From Cynocephalus volans (taxonomy: Eukaryota > Chordata > Mammalia > Dermoptera > Cynocephalidae), in assembly GCF_027409185.1 (NCBI RefSeq), contig NC_084467.1, positions 83,336,501-83,400,500 of the forward strand: 64,000 nt of DNA, written 5' to 3'. A program made the translations under genes and the position numbers. The notes under the pieces are model-generated. The model saw only the letters and a list, made by a program, of their open reading frames with translations. It did not search any database and had not been told where the DNA came from. How positions within the stretch are numbered: position 1 is the first letter of the stretch; every line of letters begins with the position of its first letter. Of the stretch, positions 10,901-22,805 are shown piece by piece.

Positions 10901-13900
10901 AAGCTATGTTATTACAGTGAGTGTCTTTTAAGCAAATGCACTTTTCTTCTAAGAGTTTTTCACTGCAAGGAGGCCCAGCTGCGGCGCAGAACTGCACTTA
11001 CTCCTGCAGCCCACCAGCCTCTGCTACTCGCTGTGTCGCAGGCCTTTTTCGTGCAGCCTGACAGGGCAGGTCTTGCGTTGCCGCTCCTATGCCCTCCCAC
11101 AGTGTGCTCATGGAGGGACAGACATCTGACTTAAAATTATTTCCCCACAACACACAGTATATGAAAAACGTGAACATTCCCATTTCTTCTCTCCATCTCT
11201 CTCTTGACGTTTCCTCAGTCCTGAGCTTCAAATCAGAGGTGTTTGACATCTTAACTACAGAACCAGTCTCTTACAGTCTGTAAATAGCCATTCATTAAGT
11301 TTTTACAATATGATGGGCACCACGGTAAGCATTTTGTATACACAGCCTAAGTTTATCCTCTCAAGGACTCTGTGTGTTAGGTTGGTATTACTCCCATTAT
11401 ACAACTGAGAAAACTGAGACCCAGAGGCTGAAGAGCTGATCTAGGACGACCACACTACTGTGTGGTCATTCATGTGATTCCAAAAGCTGTGGCCTTACCA
11501 GCTTCCTCGTGCTGCCTGGAATTCCTTGTCAAAGATCAGGATAAGGAGGAGGGAATGAGTGAATGGTCCTCACCAACCAGGGACAGGCCCATCTAGTTAA
11601 TCTTTCTAGCCTGAAGTCAGGAACGGAACAAGCATTCCCCCATTCTCTGCATTTCCTACTTTACAGGGCCACTGTTTAATTTGGCCTTACAGAAGACCAG
11701 GCCTCCCTTCTGCTTGCTTAATTCTCCACTGACTATACGCAGGTCAAATGAGATGAATGGATGTGCCAACTCCCTAACTGGGAAAGAGTTTATTGGATGA
11801 AGGCGGCACTTCCACACGGTCCTGCACCCTGGACCTGCCTCGTCATTAAGAATCACAACACTGTTCTGGTGGGTTTTTGCTGCAGAGTGCAGAGCTTTGC
11901 CAGCAGATCAGTGAAGATGCAGTTGCCTGATTTGGCTTTTTCTGAATTTGTGGGAGGACAGGCTTGTCTAACACAGAGTTCACTGGCTGTGAATACCTGA
12001 TTCGTGTCCCATCTCTGTCACCTCTGCCTGATCACTTCGCCTGTGAAGATTGCTATTTCCTCCTCTGTAAAGTGAGAGGGTTTTCCTAGGTGACGTCGGG
12101 GGTGCCATTTAATCCTAACATTCTGCTTAAGGAAGAAACGGACTAATCAACTGAATTTGGGTTTTGTATGAAGAAATATTATTTGGAAGCCATTCTTGGT
12201 TTGCCAAAAGCATCCTCCTTTATCCATTCAACAAACATCAGCCCCACAGAGAGGATGGGGGTCCGGAAGGGCATTTCAACCAAGGGAACAGCATCTGCAG
12301 AGGGACTGCCAGGGCCCCACTGGACAGTGCAAAACGCAGGGGCACAGAGCAGGTGTGTGGGGTGGCTGTCACAGTGGCAGTGCTGGGTACACCTCACTAA
12401 GGAACTAAGACTGTTCAGATGTGGAGCAATAGAAGAGGCTGTAAGTTTTGAAAACTCTGACGAAGTCATAATAATAATAAAGCTCACTAAAATTAGGATT
12501 TGGGAGAAAGTGTGAAAGGACTTATCTTTCATCATCGATGAAACTTAAAATACATACTCTAACCTCTTAACGTTTTTCATTTTATAATGGTTTAAGACAG
12601 ATATTTTAGAAACCCAAGTCTTGCCAGTGAAGGTACGATTTGTCTGAAATTCAAATATTCCTTCAGTTTCAGTTCAGTTTCGTTTTCTTTTATTGAAATC
12701 AAATTAACATTTGTACTTTATTTAAAATACCATGTAGAGTATGGTTCCATTTTTATAACTTATGCTTGTCTCTCCATCCATCCTTCCGTCCATGTGTATT
12801 TGCAGAGGAATGTTGGCATGAAGTCCAGGTCAAGGTAGCAATGGTTACTTGTGGGGTGGGATCAGAGTGATTTTCTTGCTTCTTTGTCTCTTTCTGTGTT
12901 GCTTGATTTTTTGATGAGCATGAAAATAATACAGCCATTATTCTAAAAGTTAAGCAAAAAGCAAGTAAATTTTAAAAGAACAAAAAAACAATACTGCCTT
13001 GCGCCTGTCTTTACAGGCAGCAGCAGCTCTGTGCGGAGGAAACCTCTGTCTTCCACCCCACCTCCCATGTACCCTGACCCCTGAGCAGACTGGCAGGTCT
13101 CCCCGCTCACCAGCTCAGGGGACAGACTGTGACCAGTGAATTCCTGAGGGGTTCTGAACAGTGAGGGCAAGGCCCTGGGAGGCCCAGAGGCTGTTGGTGC
13201 ACTGCCTCGTTCCCATGTGTTTGTGATAAAGATGGAGCTCAAGATAAAACTGGTTTGGGATGGTTTCTGCAAGTTTTGCTGTAGATCCGAGCAAGGACCC
13301 TGGATGTATGGGGATGTGTCTGGCCTCAGATTTCACTGTATTTCTTTCAGTTCTGAGAAAAGTATGAATACCAGTGTTATTTATTCATTATCCAGTTTCT
13401 TATGTTCGTTTTAGTAGTTTTTGCTTTATTTTGAGTTAATAAATATCAGAACTCTGCTAGGAAAGCATTCCAGAAATAAAGCTGGCTATTCATGGCGTGG
13501 TTTTTGGCAAATACCTCCTCTCCTCTATGGAGGGAAACTCTGTTTACCTTTTTGAAGTGTCAACAAAAACTCAGGTTCACGATTCTGCCACCAAAAGAAG
13601 AAACCACTTCAGTTGACTGAAAGGACAAAGTGCTGCTCTCAGCTGCTGAAGGACAGAGAGCCGACCTGTGCTTCGGTTTGACTTAAGGAGCAAACAATGC
13701 TCTTTCTATGTAAAAAGCTGCAATTAACATTCCTGGGTAACTCTCAGAGTAAATGAGGTAATCTAGCTTTTTTGTTACCTAAAAGTACACTTAACTGTCT
13801 TTCATTTTTCTTCAATAATTAGAATTCTCCGTAAAATAGGAATAATCATACCATGGTGTTTATTTTGCTGAGCTGTGGTGAGAAACGGATGAGCTCAAAT

Positions 13901-14984
13901 GAGATAAAAACACGGGGTGCCTTGTCCCCTACGGAGCAGTAACCACACAAACATACAGCATCGCTAACTTTAGAGCTGGCAGAAACCTTTTACAAGCCTC
14001 AAAACACAGCTCCTGAGTAGTGACATGACTGTGGAGGCCACTCAGCGAGTCTTCAGAGGCAACACAATTGGACCCAGCCTCTTTCCACTGAACCCTCCCC
14101 CCACCCCCGCCACATCCCTGCCTCTTTTTAATGGTTCGTCTCATGAGAGCACCATGTCATTATTTTGAACCTTTTAGAAAGAAAAGCACAAAGTGCATGC
14201 AGCTCAAAGTAAATGTTTTCCTGTAGGCGGGCCTGAGTGAGTTGGAGGTCCCCTGCACGTGAGAGCGATGTAGCACCCGCCGCCTGCGTGTGACTGGCAC
14301 GTGCTGGCTAACCTTGCTGCCACGTGTGACCTTCCTCAACCACCTCACCGCCTTGGGGGTGTTGGGGGGGTGGGGTAGGTGAGTTAATGCATTCAGGGGA
14401 TGCAGCACAGAGCTTGGCACGTGGTGTGCTCTCAATGAATGCTTGCATTATTATTTACTACTATTATTATTTATTTACACACAGAAATTGCACACCTGCC
14501 TACTGACTGAAGGAAAGAAAAAAGGGCACAGGTACAAATTAGGAAGCTACTGTCAGATCTGTGCTGAGCCATTTTGGGAAATATCACTAAGGCCTCTCCT
14601 GAGGAGTGGGTGGAGGGGAGACAGAGAACTTGGGAAGAGTTATCATTCCTAATACTCCTATTTTCTTCCCCGTGAAGAGCTCATTGTCTTTAGGCCCAGC
14701 CCCTGACTTATAACTGCTAATGGGGTCAGCGTGTTCACAAACCCCCGAAGAGCCCAGTGGGCATGTTGGAGGTGCTTGGGGTCTCCCTTAAGCTTGGCTG
14801 GGAATGAGTGTTGGCAGGTGCAGGGCTTTGTGGCTCAGCAGAAGATGGTGATGAGGGAGATCTGCCCCGAACCTTCCCAGGGCAGCCTGGGAGAGCTTCA
14901 GAAGCACAGGTTGAAAATCATGAGTCCTTCTAAATCTACGTGTCGCTCCCCTTGCTCCCCAGCATGTCATTTCAGCTCCACCCA
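10901..14984. other. Presumed intron with MIR relics, no gene seen
   Basis: No exon recognised. MIR traces occur at about 11285-11490 (reverse), 12000-12085 (forward) and 13810-13900 (forward), with another 3' MIR/L2-like tail at 14390-14460. Overlapping short frames around 12164-12535 on both strands look like chance. Confidence 0.5.
11285..11490 (-). repeat. MIR SINE
   Basis: Reverse-orientation MIR: 'acaatatgatgggcaccac', 'ttatcctctcaaggactct', 'attatacaactgagaaaact' and 'gacccagaggctgaagagc' follow in consensus order. Confidence 0.7.
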
Positions 14985-15300
14985 CTGGGATCTGGCTCAT
15001 GACTCCCCCAGGCCCATGTCCCACTTACACTCCTCTGATCAACCCCACCACACCCGCATCTCACTCACTGTCTCCTGCCGCTGCCTCGTTCCCTGCCGGA
15101 GACAGCCAGCAGGGGGACCAGTTCAAATGCCACTTCCATGAAGTCTTTCCCAGGCACTCCCCCCAGCCACGCTCCCTCCTCCCCTGCACCCCCAGCTTGC
15201 TGCTCTCACATTTGTGCTTGTGTTACAGCCACGCAGGACTGTCCTCGTTTGAGTCCTTCCCCCAGCACTCTTCGGCAGCTTGGGACAGTCCCAGAGGGGG
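14985..15300 (+). repeat. L2 LINE 3' fragment (probable)
   Basis: C-rich sequence resembling the L2 3' region, with 'caaatgccacttccatgaag' followed by 'tctttcccaggcac', as in the well-known L2 tail order. The match is from memory and is divergent. Confidence 0.5.
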
Positions 15301-16562
15301 CCCATGAAAGTCTGAAAACTGATCAACCTGTACCTAGAGGGAGTTTTTAATCCCATAGAAGGGAATGAGATTCCAGACCTAATGTTGAGGTGCCACCATT
15401 GTCAAGTTGGGAATTCTTTCTTGTATTTGGTTTGTGTTCAGTTTCAAGATGCAGAAATACCCACCTGTTTTTGACACTAAAGAAACATGCACACTGAATT
15501 TTGTTGGGTAATACAGTAAATTAAAAGCCAGAGGCCACTAACTCTTGCCTGCTTGCTTCACAATTAGCCTCCAGGATCTCCTGATTAACTTTCACAACCA
15601 ACAAAGCGTGTTCCCTAATCCTCATTGTAGTCAGTCCTTCTCACATGTTCTTAGGGCCCACAGATTACCTTAGTGTGTTAACCTGAGTTCTGTCAGGCCA
15701 GGAAAATACAAATGTTCCAGCAAAGACTTACAATATTGAAAATTTAGTATAGCTCATCTTTCAGCTGCCTAACATGGAAGCAGCGTCTACTCAGAATAAG
15801 TATAAATTAGCCAGTGCTGAAACTGCAGAAAGTCCAATCCATATCCTGTGTCTTGAGGGATTCTTCCCTCCTCCACCTATTCATTCAGACATTAATTCTA
15901 GGTCTCTCTGTGGCACTCAGGGTTGAATCTTGCGGTGAAATACTAGTGGTATAGTAACGGCAGGAAGGCATATATAATTTCCCTGTCAGAGTGGTTGCTG
16001 CCTTCTTTCAGTGGGCACGATACATTAAAGAAAAGATGAATGGTTCTGGCCCTCAAATCTGTGGAGTCAACACAGGCATGCAAAAGTACCACTTTAACCT
16101 TTAATCCTGTTAGCTATGGAGCAAAATCTATTTTTATTGCTTGTGAGTGATGGTGCTAAATTGACTATGAGGCAGTGGTCTGCAGGAAAACAAAGTCCCC
16201 ACAAGAACTGTACTCCCTCATGTGCCTCTGAAAGTACACTGAGAACCTCGGCTTAGAGCGGGGAAAGCAGTGGGGTGATGGCAGGAGACAGAGCCGAATG
16301 AAAAGCGAGGAGGCAGAGAAGGAGGCTGGGCGGCAAGTGGAGAAGCCCTGTTGCAGGGCGAGACCACCCTGGGGACTAAAGTGTGCTCTGAGAAGCACGT
16401 CCTGCCCTTCCTGGATCCCTGCGAGTGTAAGGGATTAAAGCCTATGGAAAAAGAAACCATGGGTCCTTTTTCCGCACCTCCTGTTAAAAGAGTTTAAGAG
16501 TGCTTAAAGAGTTGCCTCTGTGTTCCCAGTTGTGAATGAGGTCATCTTTGGTGAGGGCTGGA
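15301..16562. other. Presumed intron, nothing recognised
   Basis: No exon or clear repeat was recognised in this stretch. Confidence 0.45.
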
Positions 16563-16822
16563 TGATAATAACCACCCTTTATTGCACACTCTCCATGTGC
16601 CAGGCGCTTTGCTAAATGTTTTATAGGGTATATGTTCTTTAATCTTCCCAACATCCCTTTGCAGTAGGTGCTGTAATTCCCCTTACAGAAGAGGAAATTG
16701 AGGTCTTAGAGAAGTTAAATCATTTGCCCAAGAACAACAGCTAGTCAGTGGTAGAACTGGGATCTGACCCCAGAGACAGTCTGGCTACAGAGCCTGTGCT
16801 TACCTTAACCACTGCACTTTAA
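16563..16822 (-). repeat. Near full-length MIR SINE
   Basis: One of the best-preserved MIRs in the window, in reverse orientation. It runs from 'ctccatgtgccaggcgcttt' through 'cagaagaggaaattgaggtc' and the core 'agaacaacagctagtcagtg' to the tRNA-like end 'gtgcttaccttaaccactgc'. The length of about 260 bp is that of a full MIR. Confidence 0.88.
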
Positions 16823-17167
16823 AATAGCATTTTATCCTAATGAAAATTGATAGTATAATATCCAGAAGGTTAGAATTAAAAAAAAAAAAAAATGTTCTGT
16901 GACTCATGGATTCACTGGGAACCTGGGAAAAATGCCCTTGATCTTGGTTTCTAATCATTCTTATAAAAGAACATTTATGCTGTTCTTCATCCACCCACCC
17001 ACCCACAGATGTGTTCTGAGGATTAATGAATTGGTCATCAGGGCTCTGAGAACCTGAGATGATTGCAGATGCTTAGTTAAATAATATGAGCAAATGAGTT
17101 TCCATATCCCTACACAAGACTCAAGTCCCCAAACTGGAGCAGCTTTCTGCCAACAGCTGGCTTGGGA

Positions 17168-17265
17168 TTTTTTTTTTTTTAATTATTTTATTTTTTTGGT
17201 GGCTGGCCGGTAGGGAATCTGAATCCTTGCTGTTCTCTAACCATCTGAGCTAACTGGCCAGCCCC
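17168..17265 (-). mobile_element. tRNA-Ile-derived SINE, monomer (CYN-like)
   Basis: On the minus strand it begins 'ggggctggccagttagctca' and continues 'gatggttagag', matching the A-box side of a tRNA-Ile head. The tail is A-rich (plus-strand T run at 17168-17180). Flanks 'tggcttggga' (17158-17167) and 'tggtttggga' (17266-17275) look like a target-site duplication. It is too diverged in the arms to be a functional tRNA gene. Confidence 0.8.
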
Positions 17266-17275
17266 TGGTTTGGGA

Positions 17276-18858
17276 CTTTAAAAGCAAATTTCATATGCAT
17301 TCTGTGTGAGTCAGACACCAAAAGTTCTTTGTGAAATATTATTAAAGCATTTTTGCAGGGACTTCATCTGACACTTGATTGAAAATCCCCTCTGAGGCAA
17401 GCATGGTGCCCTGTCAGGGGAGAGATTTACCAGCCTTTTGTTTTTGAGAACCAAACGTTCCTCTCTAGTTGGCCTTGGTGAAGAGTGAGTTTGGTAAATG
17501 GGGTCAGTTAATTCTACTCCCTTAATCCCATACTTGTTACTCCTGTTTATCTTCTCTTACATGTACACTGATTAGGACTGGCACTTTGGGGGACTGGATT
17601 ACTGAACTAGATTCCAAACTGGTTCCCTTATGATATTTTTGAAGGGGTGTGCAAAAGGGTTAATTTGTATATGATGAAATAAAAAATTTTCACCTTATCC
17701 AAGCCAGAAGGAATGATAACAACCCAAGCAGGTAATATTCCAACATATTTTCCTACAAAAGTTATAAATTCTATGTTGCAAACTGCAGTGCAAGTAGCAG
17801 TTTTAAAGATTTCAAGAGATATATAAGAAATAGATGGTCTGCGAAATTATCATATGTCATTAGGGGAAAGTATTTTGGAAGAATGACCCCAAAGATCTTA
17901 TGTGAACATCAACACACACTTACACATACACATATTTGTCATGCTTGATTCAGTAATCCTATTTCTGGAAATTATCCAAAATCACGCAGTTTGTTACATA
18001 GTTATTTATAATAGCAAAATACGTGAAACTGTCACTATGTCCCAGCTACACAGGTGTGTACATGACAGAATATGCATTTTTAATAATTAAAATGATAAAA
18101 GCCACGTAGCAATATGAAAATGCTTATATAAAGGAGAAACGTCAGATATATAATCAGGACACTGCACCATTTAACTTGCATATATTTTATTTCTGGAATT
18201 TCTGTTCAGTTTGTTTTCTACTCTGCGTCTTCATTTTTCATGCCATTCTATTTATTCCTTGTGGTTACTGTTCCCTCCAATTATCTCCTTAGCTATCTTA
18301 AACATACCTTCCTGAATACTTTTTTCCTGATTGTTCTCAGGGTATGAATCCTGAATTTGTTTAGGGAGCTTGGTTCCCTAGCAAGGTCCTGAGCATTGTG
18401 TCTTACCCTTCAGGGGTTAAATCCCCAGTGCCCAACCTCTCAGGCCTTTACTAATTTCCATGCTTATTGTCCCTTTGGGGTTCACCTCTCACAAATCACT
18501 AGGTCTGCTTTCTTTCTGGTACCTAAACTTTATTTCCTGTCCTCAAACTATGTTGTGCATTAAAAAATAGTTTATGCTTTATCCATCATTTCCATGTTTG
18601 TAGTGGTACCTTCAATCTCCCATATTGACTAGAAGTACTTATTTATCTTTTCCATCTACTTCAACTATATGAAAATATATGTGAATATAATCGGAGACTG
18701 GAAGGGACTTTGAAAATGAAATGGTTTGTTATGGGTAGAGACTGTAGGTTTGCAGTAACTATCTCTATTTTACAGATATTCTGTATGGTCATTATATTGT
18801 CTTTAAAACAAATAATTAGAAGGATCTTCATCTTTTTAACTATTGTCTTTTGTTTCAG
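17276..18858. other. Presumed SLC44A3 intron, no repeat recognised
   Basis: AT-rich sequence leading to the exon at 18859. A polypyrimidine tract ending in 'ttttgtttcag' is the acceptor. Nothing else was recognised. Confidence 0.55.
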
Positions 18859-18996
18859 AATGCATATACTACAACTGCCATTAATGGGACAGATTTTTGT
18901 ACATCAGCAAAAGATGCACTCAAAATCTTGTCCAAGAATTCAAGTCATTTTACATCTGTTAACTGCTTTGGAGACTTCGTAATTTTTCTAGGAAAG
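18859..18996 (+). CDS. SLC44A3: SLC44A3 exon (choline transporter-like protein 3), third from last
   Basis: An internal exon of 46 codons, preceded by 'ttttgtttcag' and followed by 'gtgagatg'. It encodes [20 protein letters not shown] and ends [10 protein letters not shown]. The NAY...G..FC.SA.DA pattern is the hallmark of this conserved SLC44 segment, a loop ahead of the next-to-last membrane helix. Both borders are phase 0 and there is no stop. It contains N-x-S/T sequons (NGT and NSS), but I cannot tell whether they face the lumen. The next exon continues the hydrophobic helix that starts at FVIFLGK. Assignment to SLC44A3 rather than another SLC44 member rests on the match to the human protein recalled from memory and on the CNN3 neighbour. 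Confidence 0.93.
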
Positions 18997-21128
18997 GTGA
19001 GATGTCTTGGCTAAATAAATAAAGGAGCCTGGGATTCAGAAAGTTAACCCATGAACAGTTAGCTTGAAAAGCAACTAATATTTCTTGTAGTAGATGCTGC
19101 ACTTCATCGTCTCATTTAATCCTCAATTCCATGAGGTATCCCTGTTTTGCAGATGATGAAACTAAGGTTTAATAACTTGTCCAGGATCCCACATTAGGTA
19201 GAGCCATTATTTTAGTCTTAGTCTTACTCTCTTACCTGTGATCGATTCTCTCTGCCATTCTGATTCCCACTTTTTCATGTCTAAAATGAAAATGCTACTA
19301 CCCTCAGAAAATGAATTCGTTTGAGGGGGGGTTCTCATAAAAAATATGTGGAAATAGTATTGAAACTTGATGAAATTTGTACATTATTAAAAGGCAGTAA
19401 GTCTATAAATAAGATAGGATTGTTAACGTCCTAAATGAAGCAAAGGTTATATTTGTGTTGTCATCTAAATAGTTTTGTTCAAGGAATTGTTATGTAGAGT
19501 GAAGGAGCATCTTACAGCTCCAGCATCTCACCGTGTAGAGGACAGAGCTCTGAACTTGGAATCTTTCACAGCTCCAAACTGTAGTTTTCTTATCTAGTAA
19601 TAAAGATAGCCCATGCCCTTTCTAGGTTGTAGGGGAGAGTAACTGAGGTGCTGATGAAGGTGGTGCACCTGCCCCTGCTCCACCTCCACCCCCCCTGCTC
19701 CACCCCCACCCCCTACTTGACCACGCCTCGAGGTAGAAGATTCTTTATACTGGGCCCTAGTGTGTCTCTCCATGTAATTTTCACCCACTGGGCCTTATTC
19801 TGGATATGTTTGCTTGATCCTGCTTCCACTTGATGGCCCGTCAAATTCTTGACCACACAGACCTTGACCTTCCTGCCCTGTCTTCTCTATTCTGAGCAAA
19901 ATATCCTTGCTTCTTTCAACCATTCCTCCCCATGACATGAACACTGCAATTTTCAGTGGTGCCTAAAAGTGAACAAGCTCTTGGTCTCCAGTTGTGACCC
20001 AGCCAGTGCCAAATACGGGGACCTGTGCTCCTCATTTAGGATTTTGTGCTTCTGTGGTATTTGGTATGTGCCTCTGGCGCATTACTATCAGTTAGCTGTC
20101 AGCAACAAGTTACAACATGCTTGGAGCTCACAGGTGTGTTAATTGCACATATATTTAAAGCTCAGCTGGGCCCCAGAGATGTTTCATGTGACAGTAGCAA
20201 CAGAAACACAAAATAATGATGCCTTTCAGAACAGCCCAAATAATCTAAGTTATGGTTGTATTTACATGGATAATATTATTTACATTAGCTTGGTAGGATT
20301 GTGAGTGATATATTTTCTAATAACTACTTCCAAAAATTTTTGGAATAAGATTTCATTTTTTTAAAAGACTTATTTTTAATTTTATTTTAGATAATTCAAT
20401 TTCCCGTTTCTCACAAGGAACGTATATAATGGCTAGTGAGCTTTTAAATGAGTATGTAATAAACAGTGATTGTTGGTTTTTTTGAATGAAGTAGCATTCA
20501 GACTTCCACATTCATCTGTGTGGACATGCAGGGCAATGGGGACCCCAGATAGACTCCATTACATCTGTTAGAGAATTAGGCACGTCATGGTCTATAACCA
20601 TATGCCTGAAAATATACTTACATATAGCAAAAGCCTGGAGTACTCCTATTATCTTCCCACCAGCACTGAAGGCCTTTCCACTGTAATCCCCAGGGTAATA
20701 ATCACTTATTGGACTATAGAACATTCATTCAGTGGACTGTTGCACTGTTGTTTACAAAATGGTGTTTTTGTTTTTTTAATAAAAAAGTTAAATGAAAATG
20801 CATATTGTGGTGTTAGTGAAAAAAACAATAAATTTTGTGAGGTATTATTACGTCTGTGTAAATACATAAATGAGGCACAGATGAAATCAAAGTATAAATA
20901 CTGTTCCCACCCACCCCTATTAACTGGGCTTCCTTTTGGTATCATAGCTTTTCATTTTTTCTTCTATTTCATTTTTCCCAGTTTTCTGACAAGCATGCTT
21001 CACAATAGGGCACGCACACATACATGCATATATATGAAATGGTTACTTGTAACTGACAAAAAATCTATTCTAAAATATTCTAGCCAACCAGCTGATAAAG
21101 AGTTTCAACAAGCTCTTGTTTTGGACAG
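18997..21128 (+). other. SLC44A3: SLC44A3 intron
   Basis: A GT-AG intron of 2.1 kb ('gtgagatg' to 'ttggacag'). It holds a reverse MIR at about 19070-19215 and a C-rich imperfect duplication at 19672-19718 ('cccctgctccacc' repeated). An unrecognised open frame of 192 codons begins at 20587 and runs into the next exon out of frame. Confidence 0.85.
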
Positions 21129-21365
21129 GTACTGGTGGTGTTTTTCACCGTTTTTGGAGGACTGATGGCATTTAATTACAATCGTGCGCTCCAGGTGTGG
21201 GCAATCCCTCTGTTATTGGTTGCTTTTTTTGCCTATTTAGTAGCCCATAGTTTTTTATCTGTGTTTGAAACTGTGCTGGATGCACTTTTCCTGTGTTTTG
21301 CTGTTGATCTGGAAACAAATGATGGATCGTCAGAAAAGCCCTACTTCATGGACCAAGAGCTTTTG
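21129..21365 (+). CDS. SLC44A3: SLC44A3 exon, penultimate, last two membrane helices
   Basis: An exon of 79 codons between 'ttttggacag' and 'gtaagcag', phase 0 at both ends. It begins VLVVFFTVFGGLMAFNYNRA and encodes two hydrophobic spans: about residues 1-15 (continuing from the previous exon) and about 25-60 (VWAIPLLLVAFFAYLVAH then SVFETVLDALFLCFAVDLE). It ends in the hydrophilic stretch ETNDGSSEKPYFMDQELL. The F.TV.DALFLCF..D.E.NDGS..KPYFM motif is strongly conserved in SLC44 proteins and marks the end of the last transmembrane helix and the start of the cytoplasmic tail. The encoded sequence is nearly identical to human CTL3 as recalled. This is the most diagnostic exon of the gene in this window. 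Confidence 0.96.
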
Positions 21366-22520
21366 GTAAGCAGACATTTCACTTCCTGTTGCAGTCTCCA
21401 TCCCCACCATCTCAAATGTGTTCAAAAGACTCCTACAGAAAGGAGGCTCAGACCCAGCCTCATTTTCTCTCCCAGAGGGCTCTGTGGGCTTCTGCTACCA
21501 CCTGGTCTGAATGTCCTGTGAGATTTGGGATCATCTTTTCCAAGGCTGAACCCACTACCCTTACTGAAACCTCTTCCCTAGAGAGAAATGAGGCTTAACA
21601 GAACTAATACCCATTAGCTGAATTCCTCAGTAGGAGCAGCACCAAAGACCCTGGGGAGGTGTTCTGGACAACAGGAGTCATCTAAATCCCTCTGGTGCTA
21701 ATGGCTTGGTCTGGCTGTTTGGGGATCTGGACGTTTAACAGTTGATCTTTTTTTTAAAGCATTCTTGCCTCCCCAAACATCATGTCATACCCACTCCATG
21801 TTAGGGAGAGCACACTCCAGTGTAAACTAATCCTCTTCTGTGCCAGTATTGACAGATCTGCAGCTCTCAGGCCCTTTATTTACCAAGGCACACCAGTGTG
21901 AGAAAAGCCACACCCTCAGTAGAGCCTCCACACTGCTTATATCTGGAAATAGCAGGCAGCTGTTTCCAACAGCTTTTGCAACACAGTTGTGGCTTATTTG
22001 CTTTATCCTGTGTAGACAGAGATATTTTAACAGCTGAATGATGTCTCATCTCTTTTCCTTGTCTGGGTCATGTGACATTTTAATTTTTTTCATTCTGTTG
22101 CCATAAACCTTAGGTATCAAAGCCTTTTTAGCTTTAAGCAGAGCATTCAAAGCACTCTCCAGTTAAGCAGATGCTGAAGTTTAACAAGCATTTCTATAGT
22201 TGTATAATTAATGTATCTACATCCTTTTCCACATAAAACATACAACTTTTAGTTTTTACTTATTTTGACTAATTTGTATGTACTCTAAAGAAAGTGTTTC
22301 TAATAGTGGTATGAAGCTAGCCAGGTCTTCTTTTACTGATTCACACTTTTCTGGTTAAAAATCCACCCTGAAATCTACCCTCCAAAATATTTTAATTCAG
22401 CAGGGAAAACATTCTTAAGGATTTAATTCCCTGAAATTTATATGGCCAAAAATCCCTAGTAAATGGTTACCAACAGTGCAGATACATAACACTGGTATAA
22501 CTCATTCTTTTGTTTTTCAG
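21366..22520 (+). other. SLC44A3: SLC44A3 last intron
   Basis: A GT-AG intron of 1.15 kb, from 'gtaagcag' to 'tgtttttcag'. No gene or confident repeat was recognised inside it. Confidence 0.85.
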
Positions 22521-22646
22521 AATTTTGTAAGAAGGAGCAACAAATTAAACAACGAAGGGGCGCAGCGAGACAAAAACTCATTAAGGAATGAGGAAGGAAC
22601 AGAACTCCGGCCCATTGTGAGACAGGAACCCATTTGTACCTGGTGA
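22521..22646 (+). CDS. SLC44A3: SLC44A3 last coding exon with stop
   Basis: This is the last coding exon: 41 codons and a TGA stop at 22644-22646, after the acceptor 'tgtttttcag'. It encodes a charged cytoplasmic tail starting NFVRRSNKLNNEGAQRDK and ending IVRQEPICTW. The N-terminal part aligns with the human CTL3 tail. As I recall it, the human protein stops after the IVR, so this protein would carry seven extra residues (QEPICTW). That fits one base difference at the human stop codon (CAG here in place of TAG), but this comparison is from memory. The tail has no membrane helix or recognised targeting motif. Confidence 0.92.
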   Translation, partial: NFVRRSNKLNNEGAQRDKNSLRNEEGTELRPIVRQEPICTW

Positions 22647-22700
22647 AACTTTCCTTCTTCTAAGAGCCATTTACAGAATAAAAGATAAGACCTGATAGAC
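22647..22700 (+). other. SLC44A3: SLC44A3 3' UTR
   Basis: A very short 3' UTR of about 55 nt, between the stop codon and the probable cleavage site. The end is estimated from the poly(A) signal at 22677 and a following T-rich stretch. Confidence 0.7.
22677..22682 (+). terminator. SLC44A3: SLC44A3 polyadenylation signal AATAAA
   Basis: A canonical AATAAA 31 nt after the stop codon, followed by the T/GT-rich stretch 'ttcttcattgttcttgtc' at about 22707, a suitable downstream element. Confidence 0.8.
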
Positions 22701-22805
22701 CTTATTCTTCTTCATTGTTCTTGTCCTTTGACTAGTTACAATATTGGAACCATAAAAGTTTACAACTGTTTTTGTACCTTTTTGTACTGACGGGGACCGA
22801 AAAAC

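Larger units (their letters stand above)
18859..22700 (+). other. SLC44A3: SLC44A3 gene, 3' part (three coding exons and 3' UTR)
   Basis: This is the 3' end of a choline-transporter-like (CTL/SLC44) gene. SLC44 proteins are multi-pass plasma- or organelle-membrane proteins; SLC44A1 transports choline and ethanolamine, while the substrate of CTL3 is poorly defined. Three exons (18859-18996, 21129-21365, 22521-22646) have consensus GT-AG borders and are all phase 0. They join to 166 codons plus a stop and match the C-terminal quarter of CTL3 as I know it from human. The earlier exons, including the one expected to end just before the Asn-Ala-Tyr start, are not visible in 1-18858, so the preceding intron is at least about 18.8 kb. 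The gene converges on CNN3, leaving about 1.8 kb between the two poly(A) sites. Confidence 0.93.
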
